From contig JACKNZ010000016.1 of NCBI GenBank assembly GCA_024234595.1, positions 37,560-101,559 on the forward strand: 64,000 bases of DNA. The letters are read 5' to 3'. Positions 34,325-42,562 of this stretch are shown here, piece by piece. Within the stretch, counting starts at the first letter, position 1, and each line of letters opens with the position of its first letter. A program made the position numbers and the translations under genes. Below the pieces are notes generated by a model that had not been told where the DNA came from, did not search any database, and saw nothing but the letters and a program-made list of their open reading frames with translations. The DNA comes from Moraxellaceae bacterium. Its GTDB lineage: Bacteria; Pseudomonadota; Gammaproteobacteria; Pseudomonadales; Moraxellaceae.

Positions 34325-37021
34325 TTAGTGAAAATTAAACGGCAAACAGGCAGCTAAGTCTTGCATGGCTTGTGTGTGGTTATGTGCATTTTTGAGCTTA
34401 TCTAAAGATGGCCATGGTGCTTGAGGCAGTTGTGTTTGTAGTTGTTCTAATTGTTTGTTAGCGATGGTGGTGACTTTGATGCCATAGTGAGTTGCCCACA
34501 AGGCGAGCACTTCGCCCATCCATTGCAAGGTTGCCCCTTGTGCTTCTTGGCAGGTATTAACTGCTTTGTGCATCCACAAACTGGCTTTAATGGGTATTTG
34601 GGCTTGCAATAATACCGCGCGATACGCAGCAATCAATGGCCAAGGGTGCGCTTCTTCAAATTGCCAATCATCGGTAATTTCTAAATAGCTCGATTGTTGC
34701 AAAGCAGGCCTTGTGACCATGACTCGCAACAACAAATGCTGTTCAAAACGTAAATCATTACTACTTTGGGCTAATTTTTTGGCTGCAATTTCAAGCGGCT
34801 GTTGCCAAAATGCTTCTAAGGCTTGTTGTAATGCGTGGTCAGAGACGCCTTCGTTGTCTGTTAAGGCAATTAAACGGTAAATCTCGGTTTGACGTTGTTG
34901 TTTATGTTTTTCTTGTGGGTCGCTTAATGATGCAAAAGTACTTATGGCATGGTCAAAATGACTAATCGCTTGTTGATGTTTTCCTCTAAATGCCGCTAAT
35001 TGCCCTAAGCTAGACAAGTACTTGCCGTAATTGTTTAAGCCCATCAAACGCGGGTCTTGGTCTTGCCAAAAGTCTAAAATGTCTTGTGCCGAATCAAATT
35101 CAAATTGATTGGTAGCTGCCACTGCAATACGCAAATGTAAATGACAAACTTCCATGGCATTTTCGTTAAGTAGGCTTTGGCCTAAACGGATGGCTTTCGA
35201 AATCAAGGGCATATCATGTTGCCCCAAATGATTGGCACACGCCAAACGCGCCATATACCAATGTAAAATAAGCATGGGCGGTAAGGTGCATTCTTGTGGG
35301 GTATGGTTGGCTAACCAATCTAAAGCCGTTTTTATCTCTAATAAATGATAGTGTTTGTGTTGTAGTAATTGACTAACAAAGTCTAAATAACCTTGCCAAA
35401 TGCTGGCTTGTTGTTGTATTTGTTTGCCAAGCTCAGTTAAAACGTTATGCAGCAAACTACTACTGGGTTCATCACTTACCGCACTCACTAAAGAATACCA
35501 ATCTTTGGGGCTGAGTATGTGTTGTTGGTCAATGGCGGCATAACTGCGTTCAATCACATCGTGTTGTGGCTCTAATAAACAATGGCCGAGCAAGGCACTA
35601 TTTTTTAGGCGTTTTTTGCTATTAGCCGAAGCCGCTGCCCACATATGCGCTAAGGCATCTACATAACCATTAGCAGGATGATGGTTTTTGTTGGCAAATT
35701 GCAAAGATATTCGAACATCTTTAAAGCGAGCGGCATCTAGGGCTTGTAGTTCGGTTTCGAGTAATTGTTGAATTGGAAACAGTGACATATTGGCACCAAA
35801 GCCACCGCGTTGCTCTATAAAAAACTCAACTCTGGTTTTGGCATCATCAATGGGTAATAAACGCAACACCAAGCGCATTAACAAATAAATACCACTAAAC
35901 CAGCGTGAGCTTTTGCCCAACAAGGTGTCATTAACGGTAATACCTACAATACCTACCGCATTATTAAGTAAGGTTTGTATCGCTTTATCTAAGGTGTCAT
36001 CTGATTCATTAGTGGCATGAAAATTAGGCTTTAGTGCAGGTAAATTAACTTTATTAACAGGAATGGCTAAGGCAACCATTCGTCCTAATTGGGTATCGTG
36101 TACATTAAGATGTTTGCTGTTATCAAACTCACTGCCTGTTTCGTCAATCAAAATATGCCAATCGGGATGAGTGGGCAAGTGGCGCAGGCTGTTAGGGTGA
36201 TGATGGTCAACGCTAATTGGGGCTAATTGACAAGTGGATTTAACCGCAAATTGTTGACGTTTATTATCGTGCCATTTTTGCCATCTTTGGAGTTTGTATT
36301 TTAAGAATTGGGCAATGGCTGGGTTGGTATTTTGAGTTTGCCCCTGAAACCATGTGTCAAAATCTGGCGAAAAGCCGCCACTTTTGAGGCGTCTTTCGCA
36401 ACCTATCCATTTGTTATAGGCTTGTGTGCCTAAATTGCGCTGCTTTTGTGCTTGTTCCATGAGCGTTGGTTGACGCTCGCTACGTTTTAAGATTTCGGCA
36501 AACAAAGCATCAAGTTGAGCGCGATGTTCGGGTTCGTGTTCGCCCCAAGAGGCAAACTTAAAAACTTTTCTTAAAATTTCTTTATCTGTTTGGGTAAGAT
36601 TATTTTGGGACTCAACAACGGCTGGTTTTGTTGCTTGGGTTTGGGTAGCCTTTTCTGCTTCTGCTTCTGCTTCTGCTTCTGCTTCTGCTGGTGCTTCTGC
36701 TTCTGCTGGTGCTACGGCTGCTTGTTCTATCGCTACAGCAGCGTTATCGGTAGTCCAATATTCGCCACTGGGTAACTCTAACCAACGGTCGTTTTCTTGT
36801 AGCAAATACAAAGCTTCTGGCCAACAGCGTTGGCTGGCAACTAACCATATGGCAGGGGTATTTACCGAAAAAGCAATATAATGGGGTGCATTGGGCTGTT
36901 GTGCCATAAACTGGCAGAGTGTTTGTAAATTTGTTGGCGTTGATGAGGGGAAGGCAATGTTGTGTGCTGTTAAGGTGCTTGGTAAGGCTTGTGTGGTTTG
37001 CGGTAAACAAAGAGTTAGCAT
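34325..37021 (-). CDS. 898-aa protein: RNase H-fold-like (DUF3800-like) middle, TPR-like C-terminus; candidate new type III ancillary protein
   Basis: No exact family is recognised. The N-terminal ~95 residues form a small alpha/beta domain, followed by an Ala-Glu repeat linker (about 104-124). The middle (about 285-470) has WHILIDETGSEFD (Asp293, Glu294), VEFFIEQRGGF (Glu403) and HHPANGYVDALAHMW (Asp455), the order and spacing of acidic residues in RNase H-fold nucleases such as DUF3800. From ~560 to the end the helices look like TPRs (NNYGKYLSSLGQLAAFRGKH). It precedes card1 by 11 bp. A TPR-scaffolded nuclease is inferred. Confidence 0.6.
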   Translation of the reverse strand: MLTLCLPQTTQALPSTLTAHNIAFPSSTPTNLQTLCQFMAQQPNAPHYIAFSVNTPAIWLVASQRCWPEALYLLQENDRWLELPSGEYWTTDNAAVAIEQAAVAPAEAEAPAEAEAEAEAEAEKATQTQATKPAVVESQNNLTQTDKEILRKVFKFASWGEHEPEHRAQLDALFAEILKRSERQPTLMEQAQKQRNLGTQAYNKWIGCERRLKSGGFSPDFDTWFQGQTQNTNPAIAQFLKYKLQRWQKWHDNKRQQFAVKSTCQLAPISVDHHHPNSLRHLPTHPDWHILIDETGSEFDNSKHLNVHDTQLGRMVALAIPVNKVNLPALKPNFHATNESDDTLDKAIQTLLNNAVGIVGITVNDTLLGKSSRWFSGIYLLMRLVLRLLPIDDAKTRVEFFIEQRGGFGANMSLFPIQQLLETELQALDAARFKDVRISLQFANKNHHPANGYVDALAHMWAAASANSKKRLKNSALLGHCLLEPQHDVIERSYAAIDQQHILSPKDWYSLVSAVSDEPSSSLLHNVLTELGKQIQQQASIWQGYLDFVSQLLQHKHYHLLEIKTALDWLANHTPQECTLPPMLILHWYMARLACANHLGQHDMPLISKAIRLGQSLLNENAMEVCHLHLRIAVAATNQFEFDSAQDILDFWQDQDPRLMGLNNYGKYLSSLGQLAAFRGKHQQAISHFDHAISTFASLSDPQEKHKQQRQTEIYRLIALTDNEGVSDHALQQALEAFWQQPLEIAAKKLAQSSNDLRFEQHLLLRVMVTRPALQQSSYLEITDDWQFEEAHPWPLIAAYRAVLLQAQIPIKASLWMHKAVNTCQEAQGATLQWMGEVLALWATHYGIKVTTIANKQLEQLQTQLPQAPWPSLDKLKNAHNHTQAMQDLAACLPFNFH

Positions 37022-37108
37022 TAAAGATGTCCTTATAATGGTTTTTTATGAGTAGATTGTGCTGTTAATTTAGGGTAATACTCGTTTGAGTATAATCACT
37101 TTTAGTGT

Positions 37109-37255
37109 TTATTTGCACACAGACTTGTCTAAAATCACCTTAAAAGAGTGGCAGTGAGGGCAAATAACAAGCATTTTTTTGCTTTGTTGGGTAAATCGCT
37201 TGCCGCAATTAAGACAAACAAAGCAATAAGGCGGGGCAGGAAAAAAAGCACTCAT
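37109..37255 (-). CDS. 48-aa zinc-ribbon protein
   Basis: A short gene with two CxxC pairs: CFVCLNCGKRF near residues 11-21 and CPHCHSF near 32-38. It starts at ATG 37255 with GGAG upstream that lies in the end of the preceding gene, so translation is coupled. It belongs to the operon with the membrane protein and the 898-aa protein. It is probably a small nucleic-acid-binding or structural zinc protein; the function is unknown. Confidence 0.65.
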   Translation of the reverse strand: MSAFFPAPPYCFVCLNCGKRFTQQSKKMLVICPHCHSFKVILDKSVCK

Positions 37256-37257
37256 CG

Positions 37258-37647
37258 TTAAGCTCCGTTTTTTTCTAAGATAATTTCTCCCTCATATTCT
37301 GTGCCATCAGGTGTGGTAACGCTTCCTTTGCCTCTGATTGAGTAGCCATTGTAAATAGCATAGATGAGAGTTACTCCTAACACACCTAATAATGCCACGA
37401 TTGCCACTAGCAAATAGCCACCTGTTGCCAAGCCCACTGCACCAGCACCCCAACCAATAGGGTTCCAAATATTAATACTGGTAATACCTGCCGATGCAAT
37501 AGTAGCCGCTAATGCGGCTTTAGAGGCGTTTTTGAGGGTTTTAATCTGCGCAGCAAGTTCGGCATCGGTAATAATAATCTGACTAATGTTGTCTTCTAAT
37601 GCGCTTTTGAGTTGCTGTTTTGTGCTAACAATGGCGTAATCTTTCAT
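37258..37647 (-). CDS. Small membrane protein with glycine-rich helices, unknown
   Basis: A 129-aa protein not assigned to a family. After a soluble N-terminus (YAIVSTKQQLKSALEDNISQ) there are hydrophobic, Gly/Ala-rich helices (residues ~42-100, including GWGAGAVGLATGGYLLVAIV), then a short C-terminal beta segment (GSVTTPDGTEYEGEII) with a MORN-like look. It leads the operon containing zinc ribbon, 898-aa protein and Card1. A membrane-damaging or anchoring role is possible but unproven. Confidence 0.6.
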   Translation of the reverse strand: MKDYAIVSTKQQLKSALEDNISQIIITDAELAAQIKTLKNASKAALAATIASAGITSINIWNPIGWGAGAVGLATGGYLLVAIVALLGVLGVTLIYAIYNGYSIRGKGSVTTPDGTEYEGEIILEKNGA

Positions 37648-37689
37648 GTGTATTCTCCAAAAAATACTATAGCGAGTTGTTGAGGCTAT

Positions 37690-37730
37690 AGTAATTTAAT
37701 GCGAGAAAAAAACATCAAACACAAGCTTAC
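37690..37730 (-). promoter_or_regulatory. Promoter of the membrane/898-aa/card1 operon with variant palindrome
   Basis: ACAAGCTTAC (37721-37730), the same variant as before rmuC, lies about 75 bp upstream of the 129-aa gene. A -10-like TATAGC follows after 30 bp, slightly looser than at the other sites. Confidence 0.4.
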
Positions 37731-37825
37731 GATGGCAAAAGCATTTAAAAGGGGAGAGACGCTTTGTAACACGATTTCACAAATGTTGTTGATGTTTAAA
37801 AAAAGCGCATCACATAGTCCGTCGC

Positions 37826-38770
37826 TTACATCTTATCGATGAATTGTTGGATACGGATTAGAATGTCCGTCAAGTCTGGTTGACCCTGGTAATACAAGGC
37901 AGATGTTTTTTGATACTCGCGGGAAAAACGTTCTCGCTCTTCTAAATTTTCTAGCAGAAAAGCAGGGTTTTTGGCGGCGATCAACTCGTCCCCCTGTCGA
38001 AATCGTTGCTGCTTACGTATTTCATAGGCGGGTGTGCCGATAAATGCTTGAACTTCAGGTAACGTCAATAGGCAGTATATGTCGTAATAGTGACGCATGA
38101 AGTTGACGGGAAATGCTTCTCCTGTTCTTTGCAGTCGATACTTGGTTGATACGGTCTGCAATTTCTCAACAAAAGTATAGGCAGGCAAGTAGCAAAGCAC
38201 ATCAACGGCGCGATTATCAAAAACCTGTACGCCCGCCCTTACCGCCGTGTCGTAGGCCCATGACGAAATGGTCACAGGCCGATTGGGGGCTGTATCGTCA
38301 AAACCCAGCTCTAACAAAATCCCTTCCTTTATACCACTCTGCTGCCCAGTCTGATTGGCGTAGCGCAAGCGAATCCCAGCACTGCGCATCTTGTCATCAT
38401 CAAAAGCCGTATCACGTTCAACGCTGTCGATTCCTGGAATGACGATGTTCTTCGAGAGCCAGTCGTAGTAATTACGTCGGGAGTCAATATGAGCAGGTTT
38501 GTCGTGATTCCTCCCGACTTTGACTGCTAAGGTTTGAGGTGGCTCAATGCGGATATCAATATCTTCCGAGAATCGGTGAATAACACCAAAGCCTTTCGAC
38601 AGTGAAGTACCACCTTTCAGCTCGAAGTGGAAATTCAAGGCCTGCAATCCCCACAGGCAATGCATAATCCAGTAGTCCTTTTCAACCAACATGGGTTCAA
38701 TCCCGTGCTCTTCGGCCACAATGGCCAGCAGTTCGTTGAAGTCACTACGATGATGTAGAAAATCAGACAT
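37826..38770 (-). CDS. abiEii: AbiEii-type nucleotidyltransferase toxin
   Basis: A 314-aa nucleotidyltransferase of the AbiEii/AbiGii type: LVEKDYWIMHCLWGLQ, then FELKGGTSLSKGFGVIHRFSEDIDIRIEPP with the GG(S/T)-x9-DxD catalytic signature (Ser/Thr55-56 region and the following Asp pair). Type IV or tRNA-modifying toxins of this family stop growth upon phage infection. It overlaps the upstream antitoxin gene by 8 bp. Codon and base composition are more GC-rich than those of the cas genes, hinting at separate acquisition. Confidence 0.93.
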   Translation of the reverse strand: MSDFLHHRSDFNELLAIVAEEHGIEPMLVEKDYWIMHCLWGLQALNFHFELKGGTSLSKGFGVIHRFSEDIDIRIEPPQTLAVKVGRNHDKPAHIDSRRNYYDWLSKNIVIPGIDSVERDTAFDDDKMRSAGIRLRYANQTGQQSGIKEGILLELGFDDTAPNRPVTISSWAYDTAVRAGVQVFDNRAVDVLCYLPAYTFVEKLQTVSTKYRLQRTGEAFPVNFMRHYYDIYCLLTLPEVQAFIGTPAYEIRKQQRFRQGDELIAAKNPAFLLENLEERERFSREYQKTSALYYQGQPDLTDILIRIQQFIDKM

Positions 38771-39410
38771 TTAACCACTGCCTAAAGTGCTTTTGCGTAG
38801 CAACGGATCCGTACTCCACAACAGCATGCACTAATCTGCCTTGATCAAACATTGACAACTTTTGTTCGGCCATTCGCAGCACTACATTCCTATCCTCCGC
38901 CAACTCGTCCAGATTGTTGATCGCATCAACCAGCAGAAACTCGGGCGTGAGCGTTTGGGGGAAACGAGGTTTAACTCGGAAATCGAATTGGCGGTTGCCG
39001 AACGAAAAGATGCCGTGCCGTTTATGATTGTAAACGAGGGTCTTGTTGTATAGCTGTGACATCCCTAAGCCAAGCGTGTTGTATTTTGACGGCGAGAACA
39101 CCAAAAAATCCTTGTCACGCAGGAATACAGAAACCAGTTCATGGTCTTCTGGCGGCAATACACCAAACACGGATTTTTTGGGCGCATAATACAGGCCTTG
39201 CGCCAAGCGTTTCAACGCGCCATTTGAAACCAGTTCACGCAGATGGCGATCCACGGCATTGGAAGCCCGCGCCAAATCTTCCCTACGATAAACCTTGCCA
39301 GCATGCAGCATCTTCGCTATTTGATCCACGGCGTGTTGCCTGACAGGTAACGAGGAGTCTACTTGAAAGACGGGAGCGACTGTTTCCATCGCATGTATTC
39401 TCATTGACAT
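38763..39410 (-). CDS. AbiEi-like antitoxin (DUF6088)
   Basis: About 215 aa. A winged-helix region (QHAVDQIAKMLHAGKVYRREDLARASNAVDRHLRELVSNGALKRLAQGLYY) is followed by the family domain (FGVLPPEDHELVSVFLRDKDFLVFSPSKYNTLGLG). It binds its own promoter and neutralises the toxin encoded next. Several in-frame ATGs (39410, 39404, 39389) are possible; the exact start is uncertain. Confidence 0.88.
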   Translation of the reverse strand: MSMRIHAMETVAPVFQVDSSLPVRQHAVDQIAKMLHAGKVYRREDLARASNAVDRHLRELVSNGALKRLAQGLYYAPKKSVFGVLPPEDHELVSVFLRDKDFLVFSPSKYNTLGLGMSQLYNKTLVYNHKRHGIFSFGNRQFDFRVKPRFPQTLTPEFLLVDAINNLDELAEDRNVVLRMAEQKLSMFDQGRLVHAVVEYGSVATQKHFRQWLNV

Positions 39411-39460
39411 TTCATGCAGATTATAGATGAAAGTGACGACTTTAACCACACATCGTTATG

Positions 39461-39880
39461 TTATGCGCAGAAAATTTCATGTACCCACGGGTCGGAGCTT
39501 TGAAATGGGCCATGTATAGAGGCAGTACAGCCTTTTAGATCAACAATGCGAGGTACGCTCTTTTCAATAATTGGGAGCCAATTAACATAAATCCTCCATT
39601 CACCATGATCAATATCTTTAACAATACCAATCACTCTAATTTCCATTTTTTGATCTGGAATGCTGATAATTTTTTTTATAGCAATACGATCTCCTTCCTT
39701 TATGTTCTTAAACCTCTCTCTTTGATTTTTTACCGAATTACCACTACCTTGTGATTCTTCATCTGGTGGAGTAGTATTTTTATCCCAGCAATACCAATAA
39801 CCACGCTTAATAAAGTCTTCTAGGGCATCATTTTCTACTTTTCCTGCTGGTATAGAGCCAACTACCCAATAATTATTCAT
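39461..39880 (-). CDS. EVE/PUA-like domain protein
   Basis: A 139-aa protein starting MNNYWVVGSIPAGKVENDALEDFIKRGYWYCWDKN, followed by RERFKNIKEGDRIAIKK and a beta-rich half. This pattern (aromatic cage plus DRIA(I/L)K) is seen in EVE/PUA-like readers of modified bases that accompany restriction systems. No nuclease is encoded beside it. ATG 39880 with AGAGGA upstream is chosen. It ends about 100 bp from the IS end. Confidence 0.65.
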   Translation of the reverse strand: MNNYWVVGSIPAGKVENDALEDFIKRGYWYCWDKNTTPPDEESQGSGNSVKNQRERFKNIKEGDRIAIKKIISIPDQKMEIRVIGIVKDIDHGEWRIYVNWLPIIEKSVPRIVDLKGCTASIHGPFQSSDPWVHEIFCA

Positions 39881-40485
39881 AGTAATCCTCTGTTGAAATT
39901 TTGTCATACTAAATACGACTAATAACTCTTTATTAGTCACACTTTTTAATTAAAAAATACGCCTATTCGTTCTTCGTAACAATTAGGACTTACGCATTGA
40001 CAGGTTAAAGATTTTAAGAATTGCTGTAAGCTTGTCAAATGATAAGACAAACGACAAGACCACCAACGGCAAGGTGTACACTGCCGATGTATATGGGTTT
40101 CTTAATGAGTGAGCCGAAATCTACCAGTTGCACAAGATTGTCAGAAGTCATGAACATTTCTCATGATAGTGTCAATCGTTTTTTGTTGCGTGAAAATTAT
40201 GAACCCAAAGACTTATTTAATGAAGCGGCTAAACTCATTTGTTTAACGGGTGGAACACTCAGTGTCGATGATACGACGCTTGATAAGCCTTATAGTCGGC
40301 ACATGGCCTTAGTGGGGCATTTTTGGTCTGGCAAGCATCATCGTGTGGTTAAGGGATTGAATTTAATCACCTTATATTATACAGATATGCAAGGCATACA
40401 TGCGCCTGTTAACTATCGAATTTATGATAAATCAGAAAACAAAACTAAAAATGATTGTAATGGTCAAGTAAAACAGGACAGATTA

Positions 40486-41292
40486 TTAGGCAGCTTGTCT
40501 TAAAAAATCACGTTCAAATATTAATGGTGATTTATAGCCTAGCGTTGAGTGAATACGCTTACCATTATAAAAAGCCAAATAATCAATAATACTCAGTTTT
40601 GCCTCTGCGACTGTTCGGAATCGCTCATAGTGAAGCTGTTCGTATTTTAAGCTACGAAAGAATCTTTCGGTTGGTGCATTATCCCAACAGTTCCCTTTAC
40701 GACTCATGCTTTGCTCCATGCCCATTATCGCCAAATGCTCACGGTATTCTTTGCTCGCATACTGGCTGCCACGGTCGGAGTGATGAAGCAGTCCCTGAGC
40801 AGGCTTTCGCCGCCAAAAGGCCATTTGTAACGCACTGACACACAATGACGTTTTCATATGATTATCCATTGCCCAACCCACGACTTGCCGCGAAAATAAG
40901 TCTATAACCACCGCAACATACAACCAGCCCTGTAATGTCCACACATACGTGATGTCTGTTGTCCATACCTGATTAGGCTGACTCACACTAAATTGCCTAT
41001 CTAACCTATTGGGTGATATAGACTCGCTGTGATTGCTATCTGTTGTCACTTTAATGCGTTTAGGGTATCTGGACACTAAATTTAAGTCTTGCATCAGGCG
41101 ACGTACTTTATAACGGCCTACCTGAATCCCTTGTGTTTTCAATATGTTCGTCAGTCGGCGACTGCCATAAACACCACGATTTTCGTTAAATAACTGCTTT
41201 AGCTTTTGGGCAAGAATGTGGTCTTGCTCGGCTTTAGTGCATTTATGCGCCGATTGACACCACGCATAATAGGCACTGCTACTCACAGCCAT
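40486..41292 (-). CDS. IS3 transposase OrfB (DDE integrase core)
   Basis: The annotated 268 aa begin at an internal ATG. The full product is made by -1 frameshift from orfA and would include the upstream VKYTFIREQQKTYPVRVLCRV segment. The DDE residues are visible: VWTTDITYVWT (Asp), LLHHSDRGSQY (Asp) and DNAPTERFFRSLK (Glu). The HTH_21-like segment is near the start. The C-terminus FYNGKRIHSTLGYKSP is typical of IS3 group transposases. Confidence 0.93.
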   Translation of the reverse strand: MAVSSSAYYAWCQSAHKCTKAEQDHILAQKLKQLFNENRGVYGSRRLTNILKTQGIQVGRYKVRRLMQDLNLVSRYPKRIKVTTDSNHSESISPNRLDRQFSVSQPNQVWTTDITYVWTLQGWLYVAVVIDLFSRQVVGWAMDNHMKTSLCVSALQMAFWRRKPAQGLLHHSDRGSQYASKEYREHLAIMGMEQSMSRKGNCWDNAPTERFFRSLKYEQLHYERFRTVAEAKLSIIDYLAFYNGKRIHSTLGYKSPLIFERDFLRQAA

Positions 41293-41351
41293 GACACGGC
41301 ATAAAACCCTGACAGGATAGGTCTTCTGTTGCTCTCGAATAAACGTGTACT

Positions 41352-41666
41352 TTACTCGACTTCTTTCGCAAAGAAGACGGCGGCCTTTTTTAGGATTTCA
41401 CGCTCCATTCTTAACTGTTCGTTTTCTTTCTTTAAACGGCGTAATTCATCGTGTTCCGCAAGGCTTAAGCATGACTTTTTATTTAATGCCTCACTCACAT
41501 TCGGTGGTCGCTCTGCTTTAACCCAACGGGATAATGCACTTAATGATACCCCTAAATGGTCTGCTGCTTTTTGGCAGCTATAGCCTTTCTCGAGCACTAA
41601 TTTAGCCGCATCTTGCTTAAACTCTAAACTGTAGCTCGGCTTTTTCGTTGACTTTGTTGCTTTCAT
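41352..41666 (-). CDS. IS3 OrfA (HTH protein)
   Basis: A 104-aa protein with an N-terminal helix-turn-helix (YSLEFKQDAAKLVLEKGYSCQKAADHLGVSLSALSRWVK) and a leucine-zipper (LRRLKKENEQLRMEREILKKA). It binds the element's inverted repeats. Frameshifting at AAAAAAG inside the ILKKAAVF codons joins it to OrfB. Confidence 0.92.
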   Translation of the reverse strand: MKATKSTKKPSYSLEFKQDAAKLVLEKGYSCQKAADHLGVSLSALSRWVKAERPPNVSEALNKKSCLSLAEHDELRRLKKENEQLRMEREILKKAAVFFAKEVE

Positions 41667-42562
41667 AAACACCTCTTGTTGCAGTATAAATACTACCTAT
41701 CAAAGTGTCCTGTTATATTAAACCATTACAGATTATTTCAAAGAAATGCTTGAAGATGTTTTAGCATAGGGACTCAAGCCCTCTGTGGTGACAGGAGATA
41801 GTTGGTATTCGTGCATTGATAATCTAAAAGCGGTAAAGAATCACCAAATTGGCTTATTACTTGCGATTGAAAGCAACCGCAAGGTGTCGGTTGAAAAAGG
41901 CACATGGACAAGTGTTAAAGAGCTATCTGTTCCTATTGAAGGGTTGGTTGTATGGTTACGTGAATTTGGTTTAGTGAAGCTTTTTCGGACGCAATTAAAA
42001 GACCAGTTGCGCCATTATGTGGTACTGATGCCAAATACTCAGGTACAAGAGACGTTTCAAGAAAAGGAGTTTCAAGAGCTACACGCTCATCATTGGAAGA
42101 TTGAACAGTACCATCGTATGATTAAACAGGTATGCCATGTCGAATCATTTCAGGTTAGAGGGAAAATACCTATTTTAAATCATGTATTTGCTTCTTTATG
42201 CAGCTATATCTATTTACAAAAAATGCAAATAAATGAATGGTTTGCTAATGCTTATCGATGGCAAAGAAGTCTATACACGGCAGTCGTTGAGACCTTTGTT
42301 AAGGACTTTGTTGCCAATAAAGATTTTCTAAACCCTCAATTTAACAAATCTGTCAATGCGTAAGTCCTAACAATATCAGCCTTAACTTTGTTATCAGATT
42401 TTTTCCAATAATTCCGCCTAAAAGGGCAGTTTCGTGGTCAAAACCATGCTCTGGCGATATACTCGTTGATGCAATTTACCTTTATTAAATGTTGCTTTTA
42501 TCTGCTATGTAGTAACTGCATCTGATTATAAGAATATTTCACAACACAAGGATAAAGTACCC

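Larger units (their letters stand above)
40456..41730 (-). mobile_element. IS3-family insertion sequence, complete
   Basis: A 1275-bp element with imperfect inverted repeats beginning TGTAATGGT and carrying ACAGGACA, flanked by a 3-bp GAT duplication (40453-40455, 41731-41733). It encodes orfA and orfB on the minus strand with an A6G slippery site (41387-41393 region) for -1 frameshifting. It looks intact and potentially active. Confidence 0.9.
40039..42363 (+). pseudogene. Transposase pseudogene, interrupted by IS3 and a stop codon
   Basis: The N-terminal part (to 40455) has SVDDTTLDKPYS with the first catalytic Asp. The C-terminal part (from 41734) continues in frame after the GAT duplication (KNDYFKEMLEDVLA), then meets an in-frame TAG at 41767-41769, and continues with VVTGDSWYS (second Asp) and HHWKIEQYHR (Glu). 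A further frameshift near 40103 seems likely, because a better N-terminus lies in another frame just upstream. It therefore carries at least two lesions. Confidence 0.85.
39984..42369 (+). mobile_element. IS with DDE transposase (IS701/IS4-like), inactivated and split by IS3
   Basis: Terminal inverted repeats TAGGACTTACGCATTGACA and TGTCAATGCGTAAGTCCTA mark the ends. ACAAT is duplicated on both sides (39979-39983 and 42370-42374). Without the IS3 insert the element is about 1.1 kb. Its transposase is broken, so it can move only in trans. A 101-bp element with the same 12-bp ends lies at 19772. Confidence 0.85.

Noticed and set aside
40026..40035. GTAAGCTTGT near the left end of the IS
   Set aside because: No correctly spaced -10 in either direction and it belongs to the mobile element.
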